Position numbers and translations under genes: made by a program. Shown one piece after another: positions 24,081-32,705 of a stretch of 36,173 nt of DNA. The notes below the pieces were generated by a model. The model searched no databases. It saw only the letters and a list, made by a program, of their open reading frames with translations, and was not told where the DNA came from. Within the stretch, counting starts at the first letter, position 1. Each line of letters starts with the position of its first letter. Source of the stretch: PVC group bacterium. Lineage in GTDB: Bacteria; Verrucomicrobiota; Kiritimatiellia; SS1-B-03-39; UBA6053. The stretch covers positions 1 to 36,173 of the forward strand of contig PXDP01000306.1 in assembly GCA_003565035.1 (NCBI GenBank), written 5' to 3'.

Positions 24081-25276
24081 ACCAGAGACAAATTACCCCG
24101 TGGATCGATAAAAGTGTGATCAAAGTGCTCACCGGAATGCGCCGTGTTGGAAAAAGCTGTTTGCTGCGCCAGGTGATGGATGAGCGGGAAGCTGCTGGGA
24201 TCCCGAAAGGAAACTTAATTTGGATCGACAAGGAGTCTGTAGACTTTGATTTTATAGAGACCTACAAACACCTGATTGAACATCTTGAGGGCCTGCGCAT
24301 ATCCAGCCCATTTGTGGAGGGGATGAAATATTTGTTCATCGATGAAGTTCAGGAGATCACCGGCTGGGAGCGGGCGGTCACTTCGTTGCTCAAAGACGGG
24401 GACTGGGATATCTATCTGACCGGGTCCAATGCCCACATGCTGTCCTCGGAGCTGGCCACCCTGCTTTCCGGGCGGTATGTTGAAATAGCCGTTTATCCAC
24501 TGAGCCTGCCTGAATTTCTGCGCTTCAACGGCCTGGAAAAGGACCGGGCCCGCGAAATCCTTCCCCTCTATCTTCGCCATGGCGGTTTTCCTGCCCTGCA
24601 CCAGTTTCAGGGCAATGAAACCACCGTGTATCAGTATATCAATTCCCTTTACGACACCATTGTCCTCAAAGACATTGTAAGCCGGCACGAACTCCGGAAT
24701 GTCCCTCTTTTTCAGCAGATCAGCCGGTTTGTTTTCGACAACATTGGCAATCCCTTTTCCGCCAAGCGGGTGGCAGACTACTTGAAATCCCAACGGCTGA
24801 AGGTGACGGTGGACACCGTTCAGAACTATCTCGGATACCTCACGGAAACCTTCGCACTGTATCAGGTCCGCCGATATGACATTAAAGGACGCAGACACCT
24901 GGAAATCTACGACAAATATTATCTGGGGGATATTGGTCTGCGCAACGCCCAGCTTGGATATCGGAATGACGCCATCAGCGGACTCCTCGAAAACCTTGTT
25001 TTTCTGGAACTCCGCCGCCGGGGGCACCGCGTGGATATTGGCAAAATTGGCGATGCGGAAGTTGATTTTGTGGCAAGCTCAGAAAACGGGGTGCACTATT
25101 GGCAGGTCTGTTACCTGCTGGCTTCGGAAGAGACCCTTGACCGGGAGTTCGGTGCGCTGGCCCGAATCCCTGACAACCATCCCAAAACCGTACTCAGCCT
25201 CGATCCTGTATCCCCGGGGAACAGAAACGGCATTTCCTGGATGTCGATCATCGATTTTCTGATGGGCAATGGCTGA
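24050..25276 (+). CDS. AAA ATPase with DUF4143 domain
   Basis: The 408-residue protein is a member of the AAA_14/DUF4143 family. Walker A is GMRRVGKS (29-36) and Walker B is YLFIDEVQE (Asp98-Glu99); the sensor LTGSNAHML follows. Residues about 205-365 are DUF4143, ending in the nuclease-like pattern AEVDFVASSENGVHYWQV with a conserved acidic residue and a Gln. These ATPases are numerous in some genomes, move readily and have no settled function; a defence or toxin-antitoxin role has been suggested. Its base composition and codon use are lower in GC than both neighbours (many AAA, ATT and GAT codons), which suggests transfer. It stands alone, convergent with the mutase gene whose stop is 6 bases away. 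Confidence 0.9.
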   Translation: MKNIIYKRNFYQRQITPWIDKSVIKVLTGMRRVGKSCLLRQVMDEREAAGIPKGNLIWIDKESVDFDFIETYKHLIEHLEGLRISSPFVEGMKYLFIDEVQEITGWERAVTSLLKDGDWDIYLTGSNAHMLSSELATLLSGRYVEIAVYPLSLPEFLRFNGLEKDRAREILPLYLRHGGFPALHQFQGNETTVYQYINSLYDTIVLKDIVSRHELRNVPLFQQISRFVFDNIGNPFSAKRVADYLKSQRLKVTVDTVQNYLGYLTETFALYQVRRYDIKGRRHLEIYDKYYLGDIGLRNAQLGYRNDAISGLLENLVFLELRRRGHRVDIGKIGDAEVDFVASSENGVHYWQVCYLLASEETLDREFGALARIPDNHPKTVLSLDPVSPGNRNGISWMSIIDFLMGNG

Positions 25277-25281
25277 ACAGA

Positions 25282-26658
25282 CTATCTGCGGTTCACGGAC
25301 AGTGGATTATGGAGGGTCGGTTCGCATTCCGGACCGCCGCCGGTGTGGATGCGGTCCACGCACTCCCGGCCCTGCATGAAGCTGTGATCCTGATTCGAGA
25401 CCTCGTACTTCCAGGCCCCGAAGCGTCCGCGACTGTAAATTCCGCTGGTTTCAAAGGCGCGCAACAACGGATCCACCACTTGGTCCCGCCCCAGAAACGG
25501 CACCGGATATCCGCGCGGCAAAAAGCGGTGCGCGGTGCTGAGGATTTCCGTCTCCTCCGGCAGGAGTCCGTCCTCCCGCAGGCCCCGCACCGTTTCACGC
25601 AGCAGCGTATCCGCATCCACCGGCTTATGCACCGTCTCGGAAATCTCCGCCATCAGCGACCACTGTTCGCCCGGCTTCGGCACATTGTGCGGACTGTAAT
25701 GACTGAACACCGTCACCCGGTAATACGGACTGTTCGCCCCCGGAAAATACATCCAGCATTTTCCCCGCAGGGCGTCCGGGGGCTGTCCGTTCAGTCCCAG
25801 CCCCACCACATGCGTGGAGGTATATCGCAGGCGGTCGGCCGCGCCCGCAGTGGGCACACAGGGACACATCCGTGCCAGCGAGTCCAGCGGGACGGTGCTG
25901 ATGAGCGCGTCATACTGAATGTCTTTTCCCCGGCGGGTGCGCACCGCGCGGCCGGCCGGATCCACCGCCACTGCCCCCTCGCTGTAGCGGAACCGTTCCG
26001 GAGGAAGTCCACCGGCCACCGCCCGCCAGACCGCTCCAGTTCCGCCCCGTTTCGGAAAACGGAAAGTCGCGTTCGGTCCCCAGCTCCGGTTGTCCTCGCC
26101 GGTTTCAATGGCCCGCAGCACGGTGTCCATCTCCGGGGCGGCCACCCGGTCCCCGACCCATCCGCAATCCATCGCCTCCGGGGGGAACCCCCACACCTTA
26201 AAATTGTACGGGCGCATGAACAGCTCGGAAATTCCCTCGCCGAATGCGCGGTCCATCCAGTCCCCGAACGAACGCGGGGTGCCGCCCGGCGCCGCGCGAA
26301 GACCCGCCAGACAGCGCCCGCAGTCCTCCGCACTCAGGCGGTGAAGATTTGACTGAAACGGATAGGGCACCCAACGGTCTCTGAACCGCACCCAGCTCTC
26401 CCGCTCATGCGTCAGCCACCCCCTGGACCCCAGAGCGGCGTCCATCACCCGGTCAAATTCGGGATAATGGGAGAACTGCACATGCCCCCCCAGATCCCAG
26501 GTGAAGCCCTGTTCATCCACAAACGAGGCGGCCAGACCACCCGGTCCCGGCGCGGCCTCCAGAATCAGCCAGTCCAGGCCCAACGCTTCCGCCCGCATGG
26601 CTGCGCCCAGTCCCGTGGGACCGGCACCGAGGATGAGAAGCCGGGTTTTATGGCTCAC
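25282..26658 (-). CDS. glf: UDP-galactopyranose mutase, eukaryotic-type
   Basis: The 458-residue flavoprotein begins with a Rossmann FAD site (ILGAGPTGLGAA). The motifs follow eukaryotic-type UGM closely: GGHVQFSHYPEFDRV with His59 facing the flavin, PYPFQSNL, RPYNFKVWG, WGPNATFRFPKRGGTG, STHVVGLGLNG, PYYRVTVFSHYSPHN and the C-terminal GRFGAWKYEVSNQDHSFMQG. The Arg residues in RPYNF, YYRVT and GRFGAW occupy positions known to bind substrate phosphates in the fungal enzyme. It would interconvert UDP-galactopyranose and UDP-galactofuranose. The start is a GTG (26656-26658) in a GTGA overlap with the GH31 stop, so the two are translationally coupled. The main alternative is another amine-oxidase-like FAD enzyme, which the motif set makes unlikely. 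The residue equivalences come from memory of the fungal family. Confidence 0.82.
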   Translation of the reverse strand: MSHKTRLLILGAGPTGLGAAMRAEALGLDWLILEAAPGPGGLAASFVDEQGFTWDLGGHVQFSHYPEFDRVMDAALGSRGWLTHERESWVRFRDRWVPYPFQSNLHRLSAEDCGRCLAGLRAAPGGTPRSFGDWMDRAFGEGISELFMRPYNFKVWGFPPEAMDCGWVGDRVAAPEMDTVLRAIETGEDNRSWGPNATFRFPKRGGTGAVWRAVAGGLPPERFRYSEGAVAVDPAGRAVRTRRGKDIQYDALISTVPLDSLARMCPCVPTAGAADRLRYTSTHVVGLGLNGQPPDALRGKCWMYFPGANSPYYRVTVFSHYSPHNVPKPGEQWSLMAEISETVHKPVDADTLLRETVRGLREDGLLPEETEILSTAHRFLPRGYPVPFLGRDQVVDPLLRAFETSGIYSRGRFGAWKYEVSNQDHSFMQGRECVDRIHTGGGPECEPTLHNPLSVNRR

Positions 26659-29288
26659 AGAAAATCAGCCACCACGTTTTCCACCAGGCCCCTGGCCCGG
26701 TCCAACGTCACTGCGCAAGCCTCCTGCTCTTTTCCTTTGCTCCGGTAGGCGACCGCGTACTCCCGCAGGGCTTCCGGAAGCCTTTTGACATCGTTTTGCA
26801 ACTGCTGCCATTCGCCGTGAAATGTGTCAGGATTTAAACTGATCCGGTTGCCGGTCTGGGCCGCACGGACCGCGAGCCGCTCGTCTTTGTGGATCGGCCG
26901 GGCCGGGCTCACCTGACAAGTATACGCCCGGGCTTTTTCCAGCCGGGTCATCATGCCTTTCAGACCCGGTGCCTCCACCGACTCGGTCACCACCACCTCG
27001 GCCCCGGTATTCAGATCACACTTGCCCAGCTCCAGCGTCAGGGTGGCCGTATCGCCGTCGTAGGACCACTTTGCGCCCTCGACCGTTTTGGGAGGAGCCA
27101 TGCCTTCCAGTTTCACGGTGACGTTTCGCATGGCTTTGAATCCCTTGAAGTCCCCCATGGCACTTTCCAGGAGGAGCGTGCGGGTGTTGCGCGATTTCCT
27201 GTGACTGAAGCGGATCACTGCGCATTCGTCCTGCTTCCAGCCCATGCTTTCGCCATCGTCCTCGTACACCTCACAGCCGCCCTCTTTACCGCCGAACACC
27301 CGGAAGACCAGATCCGGATAGGACCCGGATTTGAGCCGCCGCGTGAAGGACTGCTCCGGAATCACCGCGCCCGGGCGGACGAAGACCGGAATTTCCTCCA
27401 GTGTGTACCGCGCGGTCAGCCAGCGGCCTCCCCGCAGGGTCAGGCCCCGGGCGGTGTCCACCCAGTCCCCTTCCGGCAGCCAGACCTTTACCGGGGCGGT
27501 TTCCGTCATCGGGTCCATCGGCTCAATCACCGGAGCCACCAGCAGATCATCCCCGAACATGTACTGGTTCGGACAGGCATACGCCTCTTTCACTTCCGGA
27601 TATTCATAATACATCGGGCGGATCACCGACAGGCCGGTTTCCGCGCACTTCCGCATCTCGCCGTACAGATAGGGCACCAGCTCATAACGCCGGCGCAGGG
27701 CCGTCATCATCACACTCCGGTCCGGATCGGGAAAATGGAACACCCGCCGCTCGCAGTCGATCGACTTCGAGGTGTGCGTCCGCAAAATTGGTGAGAACAT
27801 TCCGAACTGCAGCCAGCGCGTGTACAGCTCCGGGGTCAGTTCCCCGCCCATATGACCGCCGATATCATGACTCCAGTAGCCGTACAGCACGTTCGCGGAG
27901 GTCGCAGTGAAGTAGGGCTGGTAGGCCAGCGACTCCCAGGTCACAATCGTATCCCCCGAGAAGCCCACCGGCATACGCCCCGCGCCGATACCGCCGAAGC
28001 GGCTGAAATTGATCGGCCGTTTCACCGCCGGATTGCGCACCTGATCCTGCCAGTGCAGTTCATTGATCCAGGGCAGTGTGTCCAGATTCGGCAACTGACT
28101 CCCCCCGCGGCCCTGCTGCCAGTCCATCCACCAGAAATCGACGCCGATTTTTTCCTGCGGATGGTGCAGACATTTAAAATAGGCCCGCATGTAATTCGGA
28201 TCATTGATGTTCAGGGGAATCCGTTTGGCCTGAGTCGGGTCCAGCCCCATCAGCTCATACAGCGGGTAATGATGTTTTTCCAGGTCCGGCAGTTCCTCGC
28301 GGGTCAGTCCCATTTCCCGGAGCATGTCCGAAAAAGCGTCTTCGAAATCATACACGCCGTCGGCCGGGTGCAGGTTCAGGGTGATTTTGATCCCGCGTTT
28401 GCGCAGCCAGCTCAGCAGTTCTTTTGGATTCGGGAAATAATCCGGATCCCAGGAATAGCCGGTCCAGCCCAGCTTATGCCAGTCCATATCGATCACCAGC
28501 ACATCCAGCGGCAGATCCATGCGGTCGAAATCTTCGACCAACTGCTTCAGCTCTTTATCCGTGTAGGCCCAGTAGCGGCTATACCAGTAGCCCAGCGCAT
28601 AGCGCGGTGGCAGCGGCTGTTCGCCGAACACCTTGGCACCGTCGCGGACAGCGGCCTTGTAGTCGTGACCGTAGCCGAGAAAATACAGATCCCGTCGTTC
28701 ACCCGGATGCCGTTCGCGCGGAAAAGGCTGCCAGTCGCATAGAGCCGGATCCAATACCGGCGACGTGGAATCGTCCACCACCGCCCAGCCCGAACGCGAA
28801 ATCAGGCCGTCGCACAATTTCAGAGGCTCCATATCGCCCTGCCAGATCCAGTCTCCGCTGGCGCTGGCGGCCCGGATCGGTTTGTCGGGGTCTTTGTCAT
28901 CTATGCTTATCCAATGCTTCTGCATGGACCCGTCCACGCCGTCCAGCGTCTTCGCAGTTCCTTTTAAATTCTGTGCATCCTTCTTGCCGGGAACCCATTT
29001 CACCTCTTTGCCGTTCAGCTTCAGGGTCACCGAAAGATTGTTCCGTGAAAACGGCTTTCCGTTTTCCGTGTACACCAGCGTCAGCGCCTTGGTCTTCAGG
29101 GTCAGCGTGTTTCCTTTCACCGACTGCCGGAACGGCACCGGCTCCAGCGAGCGATTCGAGACCGTCAGGGTCAGCAGATCTTCAAAAACCTCATCCTCCG
29201 CCCACTCCATCCGGATCATCCGGTCGGTGAGAAAGGTAAAACGGGCATGGTGAAAAACAATCGTGGTTTCAGGGTGTGCAGAGTTCAT
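26655..29288 (-). CDS. GH31 alpha-glycosidase
   Basis: From the ATG at 29288 the product is 877 residues; codons further upstream have no support. It lacks a signal peptide. A beta-sandwich N-terminal domain (about 1-230) precedes the TIM barrel with ALGYWYSRYWAYTDKEL and LVIDMDWHKLGWTGYSWD. The nucleophile is Asp389 in DFWWMDWQQG and the acid/base is Asp446 in GFSGDTIVTWESL. The motif GYWSHDIGGHMGG lies in the barrel C-terminus, followed by the usual beta-domains and about 120 unfamiliar residues. GH31 enzymes mostly hydrolyse alpha-glucosides, alpha-xylosides or alpha-galactosides. The 'WMDWQQG' nucleophile segment, instead of the common 'W.DMNE', puts it outside the classical alpha-glucosidases; its substrate is not readable. 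It overlaps the mutase by 4 bases. Confidence 0.9.
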   Translation of the reverse strand: MNSAHPETTIVFHHARFTFLTDRMIRMEWAEDEVFEDLLTLTVSNRSLEPVPFRQSVKGNTLTLKTKALTLVYTENGKPFSRNNLSVTLKLNGKEVKWVPGKKDAQNLKGTAKTLDGVDGSMQKHWISIDDKDPDKPIRAASASGDWIWQGDMEPLKLCDGLISRSGWAVVDDSTSPVLDPALCDWQPFPRERHPGERRDLYFLGYGHDYKAAVRDGAKVFGEQPLPPRYALGYWYSRYWAYTDKELKQLVEDFDRMDLPLDVLVIDMDWHKLGWTGYSWDPDYFPNPKELLSWLRKRGIKITLNLHPADGVYDFEDAFSDMLREMGLTREELPDLEKHHYPLYELMGLDPTQAKRIPLNINDPNYMRAYFKCLHHPQEKIGVDFWWMDWQQGRGGSQLPNLDTLPWINELHWQDQVRNPAVKRPINFSRFGGIGAGRMPVGFSGDTIVTWESLAYQPYFTATSANVLYGYWSHDIGGHMGGELTPELYTRWLQFGMFSPILRTHTSKSIDCERRVFHFPDPDRSVMMTALRRRYELVPYLYGEMRKCAETGLSVIRPMYYEYPEVKEAYACPNQYMFGDDLLVAPVIEPMDPMTETAPVKVWLPEGDWVDTARGLTLRGGRWLTARYTLEEIPVFVRPGAVIPEQSFTRRLKSGSYPDLVFRVFGGKEGGCEVYEDDGESMGWKQDECAVIRFSHRKSRNTRTLLLESAMGDFKGFKAMRNVTVKLEGMAPPKTVEGAKWSYDGDTATLTLELGKCDLNTGAEVVVTESVEAPGLKGMMTRLEKARAYTCQVSPARPIHKDERLAVRAAQTGNRISLNPDTFHGEWQQLQNDVKRLPEALREYAVAYRSKGKEQEACAVTLDRARGLVENVVADFL

Positions 29289-29295
29289 AAGTAGA

Positions 29296-29323
29296 TCTCT
29301 ACCCAAGCACAAATACGAGTCAA
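29296..29323 (-). promoter_or_regulatory. Candidate promoter for GH31-glf
   Basis: Read on the minus strand, TTGACT (29323-29318) and TAGAGA (29301-29296) are 16 bases apart, and the ATG at 29288 is 7 bases after the -10 box. This again predicts a leaderless or almost leaderless message. Confidence 0.35.
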
Positions 29324-29350
29324 CTGCGGATGTCTCGATGAGAACGCAAA

Positions 29351-29542
29351 AACACCCGGAGGCGCCGCATCCTGCGGCGGAATTTTAGCAGTGGGTTCCT
29401 GCCGCTGGAAAACAACCGGAGGCGCCGCATCCTGCGGCGGGATTTTAGCAGTGGGTTCCTGCCGCTGGAAGCGGCACCTCCGTGTGTCAATTAGAGGCCG
29501 CATCCTGCGGCGGGACTTTTTCAGTGGATTTCCGCTGAAAAA
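29351..29542. repeat. Two 60-bp direct repeats plus a degenerate third
   Basis: Copies 29351-29410 and 29411-29470 are identical at 58 of 60 positions. A shortened, diverged third copy is at about 29493-29542. Each copy contains the hairpin CGCCGCATCCTGCGGCG. At 29460-29476 the end of copy 2 forms a second perfect hairpin, TGCCGCT-GGA-AGCGGCA, with the bases that follow it. Confidence 0.85.
29517..29542. other. AT-flanked hairpin at end of the tandem repeats
   Basis: TTTTTCAGTGGA pairs with TCCGCTGAAAAA (one G-U pair) around a TT loop. It is palindromic on both strands. Its position between two divergent genes makes normal termination an odd role, so function is unknown. Confidence 0.5.
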
Positions 29543-29629
29543 AATATCGCTTTCCACGGACACCTTACATTATAACGATATCGTATACGCGACTTCTGTA
29601 TTCAAATCTCAAGACTATGGGTGAAACTC

Positions 29630-32600
29630 ATGAAAAAACTTCTGAAAATCGTTCTGTTTTTCTTTGTTGGCATTTTTTTGCTGATCTTTTTGGCCTTGGC
29701 CTTCATCCTGAACAGCGCCGGCACGCAAACCAATGTTGTTCGGCAGGGCCTGCCCGAGGGAATGACCCTCGAAAAAGCGCACGTTGGCCTCGGCGGGCTG
29801 ACCGTGGAACAGCTCCACGGCGAGGTGGATTCCGTGAAAGTCTCTCTGGAGCGCCTGCGCGTTGACTTCCCCCTGATGCGGACTCTGTTCAGCCGCAAAC
29901 TTCATATCCGCGAACTCAGCCTGTCTGGATTTGTTTTGGATCTCACCGACTTCGAACCCAAACCGGCGGAAAAAGCCCCTACCGCCCCCCCGCGACAACC
30001 TGCTCCCACCACCCAAACGACCCGCTCTGCCCCTGCCGATGATTTCAACGGACTGTTTCAGGACATCAAATTGCATGGACTGATTGTCGACAAGGTGTCC
30101 ATCGATGCCCGCGTCATCCTTCCCGGCGGCGAACAAAACGCGCGGATTACAATCTCCGGTCAGGATATCACGCCGGAAAACCAACCCTCCTTAACCCTGG
30201 TCCTGGCCTATGAAGATCAACAGGCTGAAGCCGTTATTCCCTTGGCCCGGCTTACCGCAGATCTCGGCCTGATCCTGCGCGATGAAAATATTCTGAGCGG
30301 AATCCTCCTCGAACTGCTCGCCGATGTCGACGTTCGTTCCGAGGATCAGAGGGAAACCCTCCAACTCGGCGGACGGATTGATCTGGCCGAAAACACCGAC
30401 CGGAGCGGTGAAACCTATTCCCTGCGCCTGACCCTTTTCCCGGGATCCGAAAACGAGGCGGACCTCGTTGACCTGAATGCGGTCTTCGCTTTCGCGGAAC
30501 GCGCCCTCACCGGGAACGGCACGATCCGGGCGGACACCCGCTCGGTTGCCTTTTTTGTCGATCCGTTTTTAAAAGGTGCCTGGGCCAGAGCGGACGGTGA
30601 AGTCGCGTTTGCCTTCTCCACCGCCACAGAGGTCCAGTCCATGCAGGGAACCCTTTCCGTTCAGGCCAATGACCTGGAAAATTTCCGCCCGGAACTGGCC
30701 TCCGTTCCCACCGTCCTCCTTGAGAGTGCTTTTGATCTGTCGGCCGATTCCGAAAAAGCCGAAATCCGTGAGCTGCGCGTGCTCCTGGCCGCCCCCAGGG
30801 AAACCCCGCTGCTGCAAGTCGACACCCGGCAGACCTTTGGCGTTCATCTGAAGACAAACGAGCCCTTTTTCAGCACCCCCGGAGAACCGCTGGTTGAAAT
30901 GGCGCTGTCCGGTCTGCCGGTCGATTTGGTCAACGGACTTGTGCCGGACCTGAACCTCTCTCTCGAAGCCTTTGTCGGACGTCTGATCCTTTCCGGCGAA
31001 GGACAGCGTTTCCGCCTGGCCACAACCGAGCCGATCACGCTGCGCGGTCTGAGCCTCTCCCCGGAGGGTGTTCCCCTGGTGTCAAATCTGAACATCTCCG
31101 TCTCCCCCTCCGCCGCGTACGATCCGGAAAGCCTGAGTTTCGACCTGGGCGCATTCACCCTCACGGGTAACGGTATGGACATCGCCGAAATCCGCGCCAG
31201 CGGTTCAGTCACCCAACTGCCGGAAGATCCTGAACTGGATGTCACCGCCACCTGGCGGATTGATCTGCCCGCTCTGCTTGCGCAGCCCTTTGGCGAACCG
31301 TTCCGAAACAGCTCGGACGGAGAACTCACCGGAACCCTCAACGCCAAAGGCGGCGAAGACGATTTCAAGGCCTCCCTCGATGTGGCCCTGCGCGAACTCC
31401 GCGTGGCCGACACCGGAGAAACCGTCGACAACCTGACGCTCTCGCTGAACGTTCTTCCCGACGGGTCTGATCGCTTCGACGTATCCGGCCCCCTCCGCAT
31501 TACCGCCGCGGATCACACCACCGGCTTTGATCTGAACCTCTCCCTTGACCTGAGCGGTGATGTCCCCGATCTGCGCCTCCAAAGCCGGAGCAAACAGATC
31601 CACAGTCAGCATTTCACCACCCTCGCAGCCGCATTCGCCAATCCGGAGGCCACCTCTCCCGAACCCTCCGGCGCAGCCCAGGAGACGGACCGAGCGGAAG
31701 CCCGGCCCGCCTCCCGCGAACCGGATACCAAACCGGTTTGGGACGGCGTGCTCGCCCATGCGGATCTGGAAGCCGGCCGAATCTTTCTGCCCGGGAACAT
31801 CCGGCTCAAAAACCTCAAACTTCAGGCCTCGGTGACGGAACGGGAAGCCAAACTCGACACTTTTTCAGTCATGATCGATGATGCCATAGCCCGCGCGGAA
31901 GGCGGACTCCGCTTCCGGGATGATCACCCGGAACACCCCTACCGACTGCATACCGAACTCAGTTTCCGGGATTTTAATGTCGGGAATTTTCTTCGCAGTG
32001 TGGCCCCCGATGAGGAACCCGCGCTTGAAGCGGTCATTTCCATGGAGGGAGCCGCCGCCGGTGAATCCCCGAACCTCGGGATCCTCGCCGAATTTGTTAC
32101 CGGGGAATTCAAATTTTCCGCTGAAAACGGAACCCTCCGCGCCCTGCGTCGCGGCGCGGTGTCCGCCGGAGCCCAGGTGGGCGGCGTGACCGGCCGACTT
32201 GGCGGCATGGTCACCGGCCGGGGGGATGCCGAGGCGGTCGGTCAACTCGCCACATACTTTAATGCAATTGAATTTGAAACCCTGGCGCTGGATGTCCGCC
32301 GTGAGCCAAACTTTGATCTCTCCCTCACCGACTTCACCCTGCACAATCAGGATCTTCGGCTGCAGGGAAGCGGAAAGGTCACCCATATGGAGGATCAACC
32401 CATGACCGAACACCCGCTTCGTCTGGAATTGGCACTGGCCGCCCGTCCGCCTCTGGCCAATTTGTTTGAGTCCATTCACCTCCTGCAGGAAATACCCGAT
32501 GAACGCGGCTTCCGTTCGCTCCTTCGGCCGGTGGTGATCCAGGGTACGGTGGCAAAACCGGATGCGCGCGCCCTCTGGACGATCATCGCCGAAGCCGGTG

Positions 32601-32701
32601 CCCGCGCCGCCGCCGAAAGGGCCGTTCGGCCCGCGGAACCTCAGGAGGGCGAACCATCGGAACCCGCCGAGCGCCGCCGCCCGCGCATTCCAAGTTTTTA
32701 G
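29630..32701 (+). CDS. AsmA-like envelope protein
   Basis: The 1023-residue product starts at the ATG of MKKLLKIVLFFF; a GTG nine bases earlier is possible. Residues 4-28 are a single N-terminal membrane anchor, and the rest should be periplasmic. The body is a long series of amphipathic beta-strands typical of AsmA/TamB-like lipid-transport bridges (LHIRELSLSGFVLDLTDFEP, LRLQGSGKVTHMEDQPMTEH). A Pro/Thr/Ala-rich linker lies around residues 112-130 and another acidic linker around 680-705. The C-terminal part (about 720-1000) resembles the conserved AsmA C-terminal module (GEFKFSAENGTLRALRRG, FNAIEFETLALDVRREPNFD). By family analogy it may carry phospholipid or limit outer-membrane traffic; this is not shown. 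Its stop is 4 bases from the stop of the convergent VWA gene. Confidence 0.78.
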   Translation: MKKLLKIVLFFFVGIFLLIFLALAFILNSAGTQTNVVRQGLPEGMTLEKAHVGLGGLTVEQLHGEVDSVKVSLERLRVDFPLMRTLFSRKLHIRELSLSGFVLDLTDFEPKPAEKAPTAPPRQPAPTTQTTRSAPADDFNGLFQDIKLHGLIVDKVSIDARVILPGGEQNARITISGQDITPENQPSLTLVLAYEDQQAEAVIPLARLTADLGLILRDENILSGILLELLADVDVRSEDQRETLQLGGRIDLAENTDRSGETYSLRLTLFPGSENEADLVDLNAVFAFAERALTGNGTIRADTRSVAFFVDPFLKGAWARADGEVAFAFSTATEVQSMQGTLSVQANDLENFRPELASVPTVLLESAFDLSADSEKAEIRELRVLLAAPRETPLLQVDTRQTFGVHLKTNEPFFSTPGEPLVEMALSGLPVDLVNGLVPDLNLSLEAFVGRLILSGEGQRFRLATTEPITLRGLSLSPEGVPLVSNLNISVSPSAAYDPESLSFDLGAFTLTGNGMDIAEIRASGSVTQLPEDPELDVTATWRIDLPALLAQPFGEPFRNSSDGELTGTLNAKGGEDDFKASLDVALRELRVADTGETVDNLTLSLNVLPDGSDRFDVSGPLRITAADHTTGFDLNLSLDLSGDVPDLRLQSRSKQIHSQHFTTLAAAFANPEATSPEPSGAAQETDRAEARPASREPDTKPVWDGVLAHADLEAGRIFLPGNIRLKNLKLQASVTEREAKLDTFSVMIDDAIARAEGGLRFRDDHPEHPYRLHTELSFRDFNVGNFLRSVAPDEEPALEAVISMEGAAAGESPNLGILAEFVTGEFKFSAENGTLRALRRGAVSAGAQVGGVTGRLGGMVTGRGDAEAVGQLATYFNAIEFETLALDVRREPNFDLSLTDFTLHNQDLRLQGSGKVTHMEDQPMTEHPLRLELALAARPPLANLFESIHLLQEIPDERGFRSLLRPVVIQGTVAKPDARALWTIIAEAGARAAAERAVRPAEPQEGEPSEPAERRRPRIPSF

Positions 32702-32705
32702 CAGA

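Larger units (their letters stand above)
29289..29629. other. Intergenic region between divergent GH31 and AsmA-like genes
   Basis: No convincing gene lies in these 341 bases. They contain a candidate GH31 promoter, the 60-bp tandem repeats, two hairpins and, near the AsmA-like gene, an AT-rich stretch with TATAAC and the palindrome ACGATATCGT (29575-29584). The last stretch may be the promoter or operator of the AsmA-like gene, but I cannot define both boxes. Confidence 0.6.

Noticed and set aside
24050..25276. Insertion-sequence transposase
   Set aside because: The Walker A and B motifs and DUF4143 features identify an ATPase. No DDE motif, terminal repeats or target duplication are visible.
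29351..29542. Possible CRISPR array
   Set aside because: There are only two adjacent 60-bp copies and one decayed copy, no unique spacers of constant length, and no cas genes.
29285..29563. A 92-codon minus-strand frame across the tandem repeats
   Set aside because: The peptide only reflects the repeat (QEPTAKIPPQDAAPP twice) and has no ribosome site or homology I recognise.
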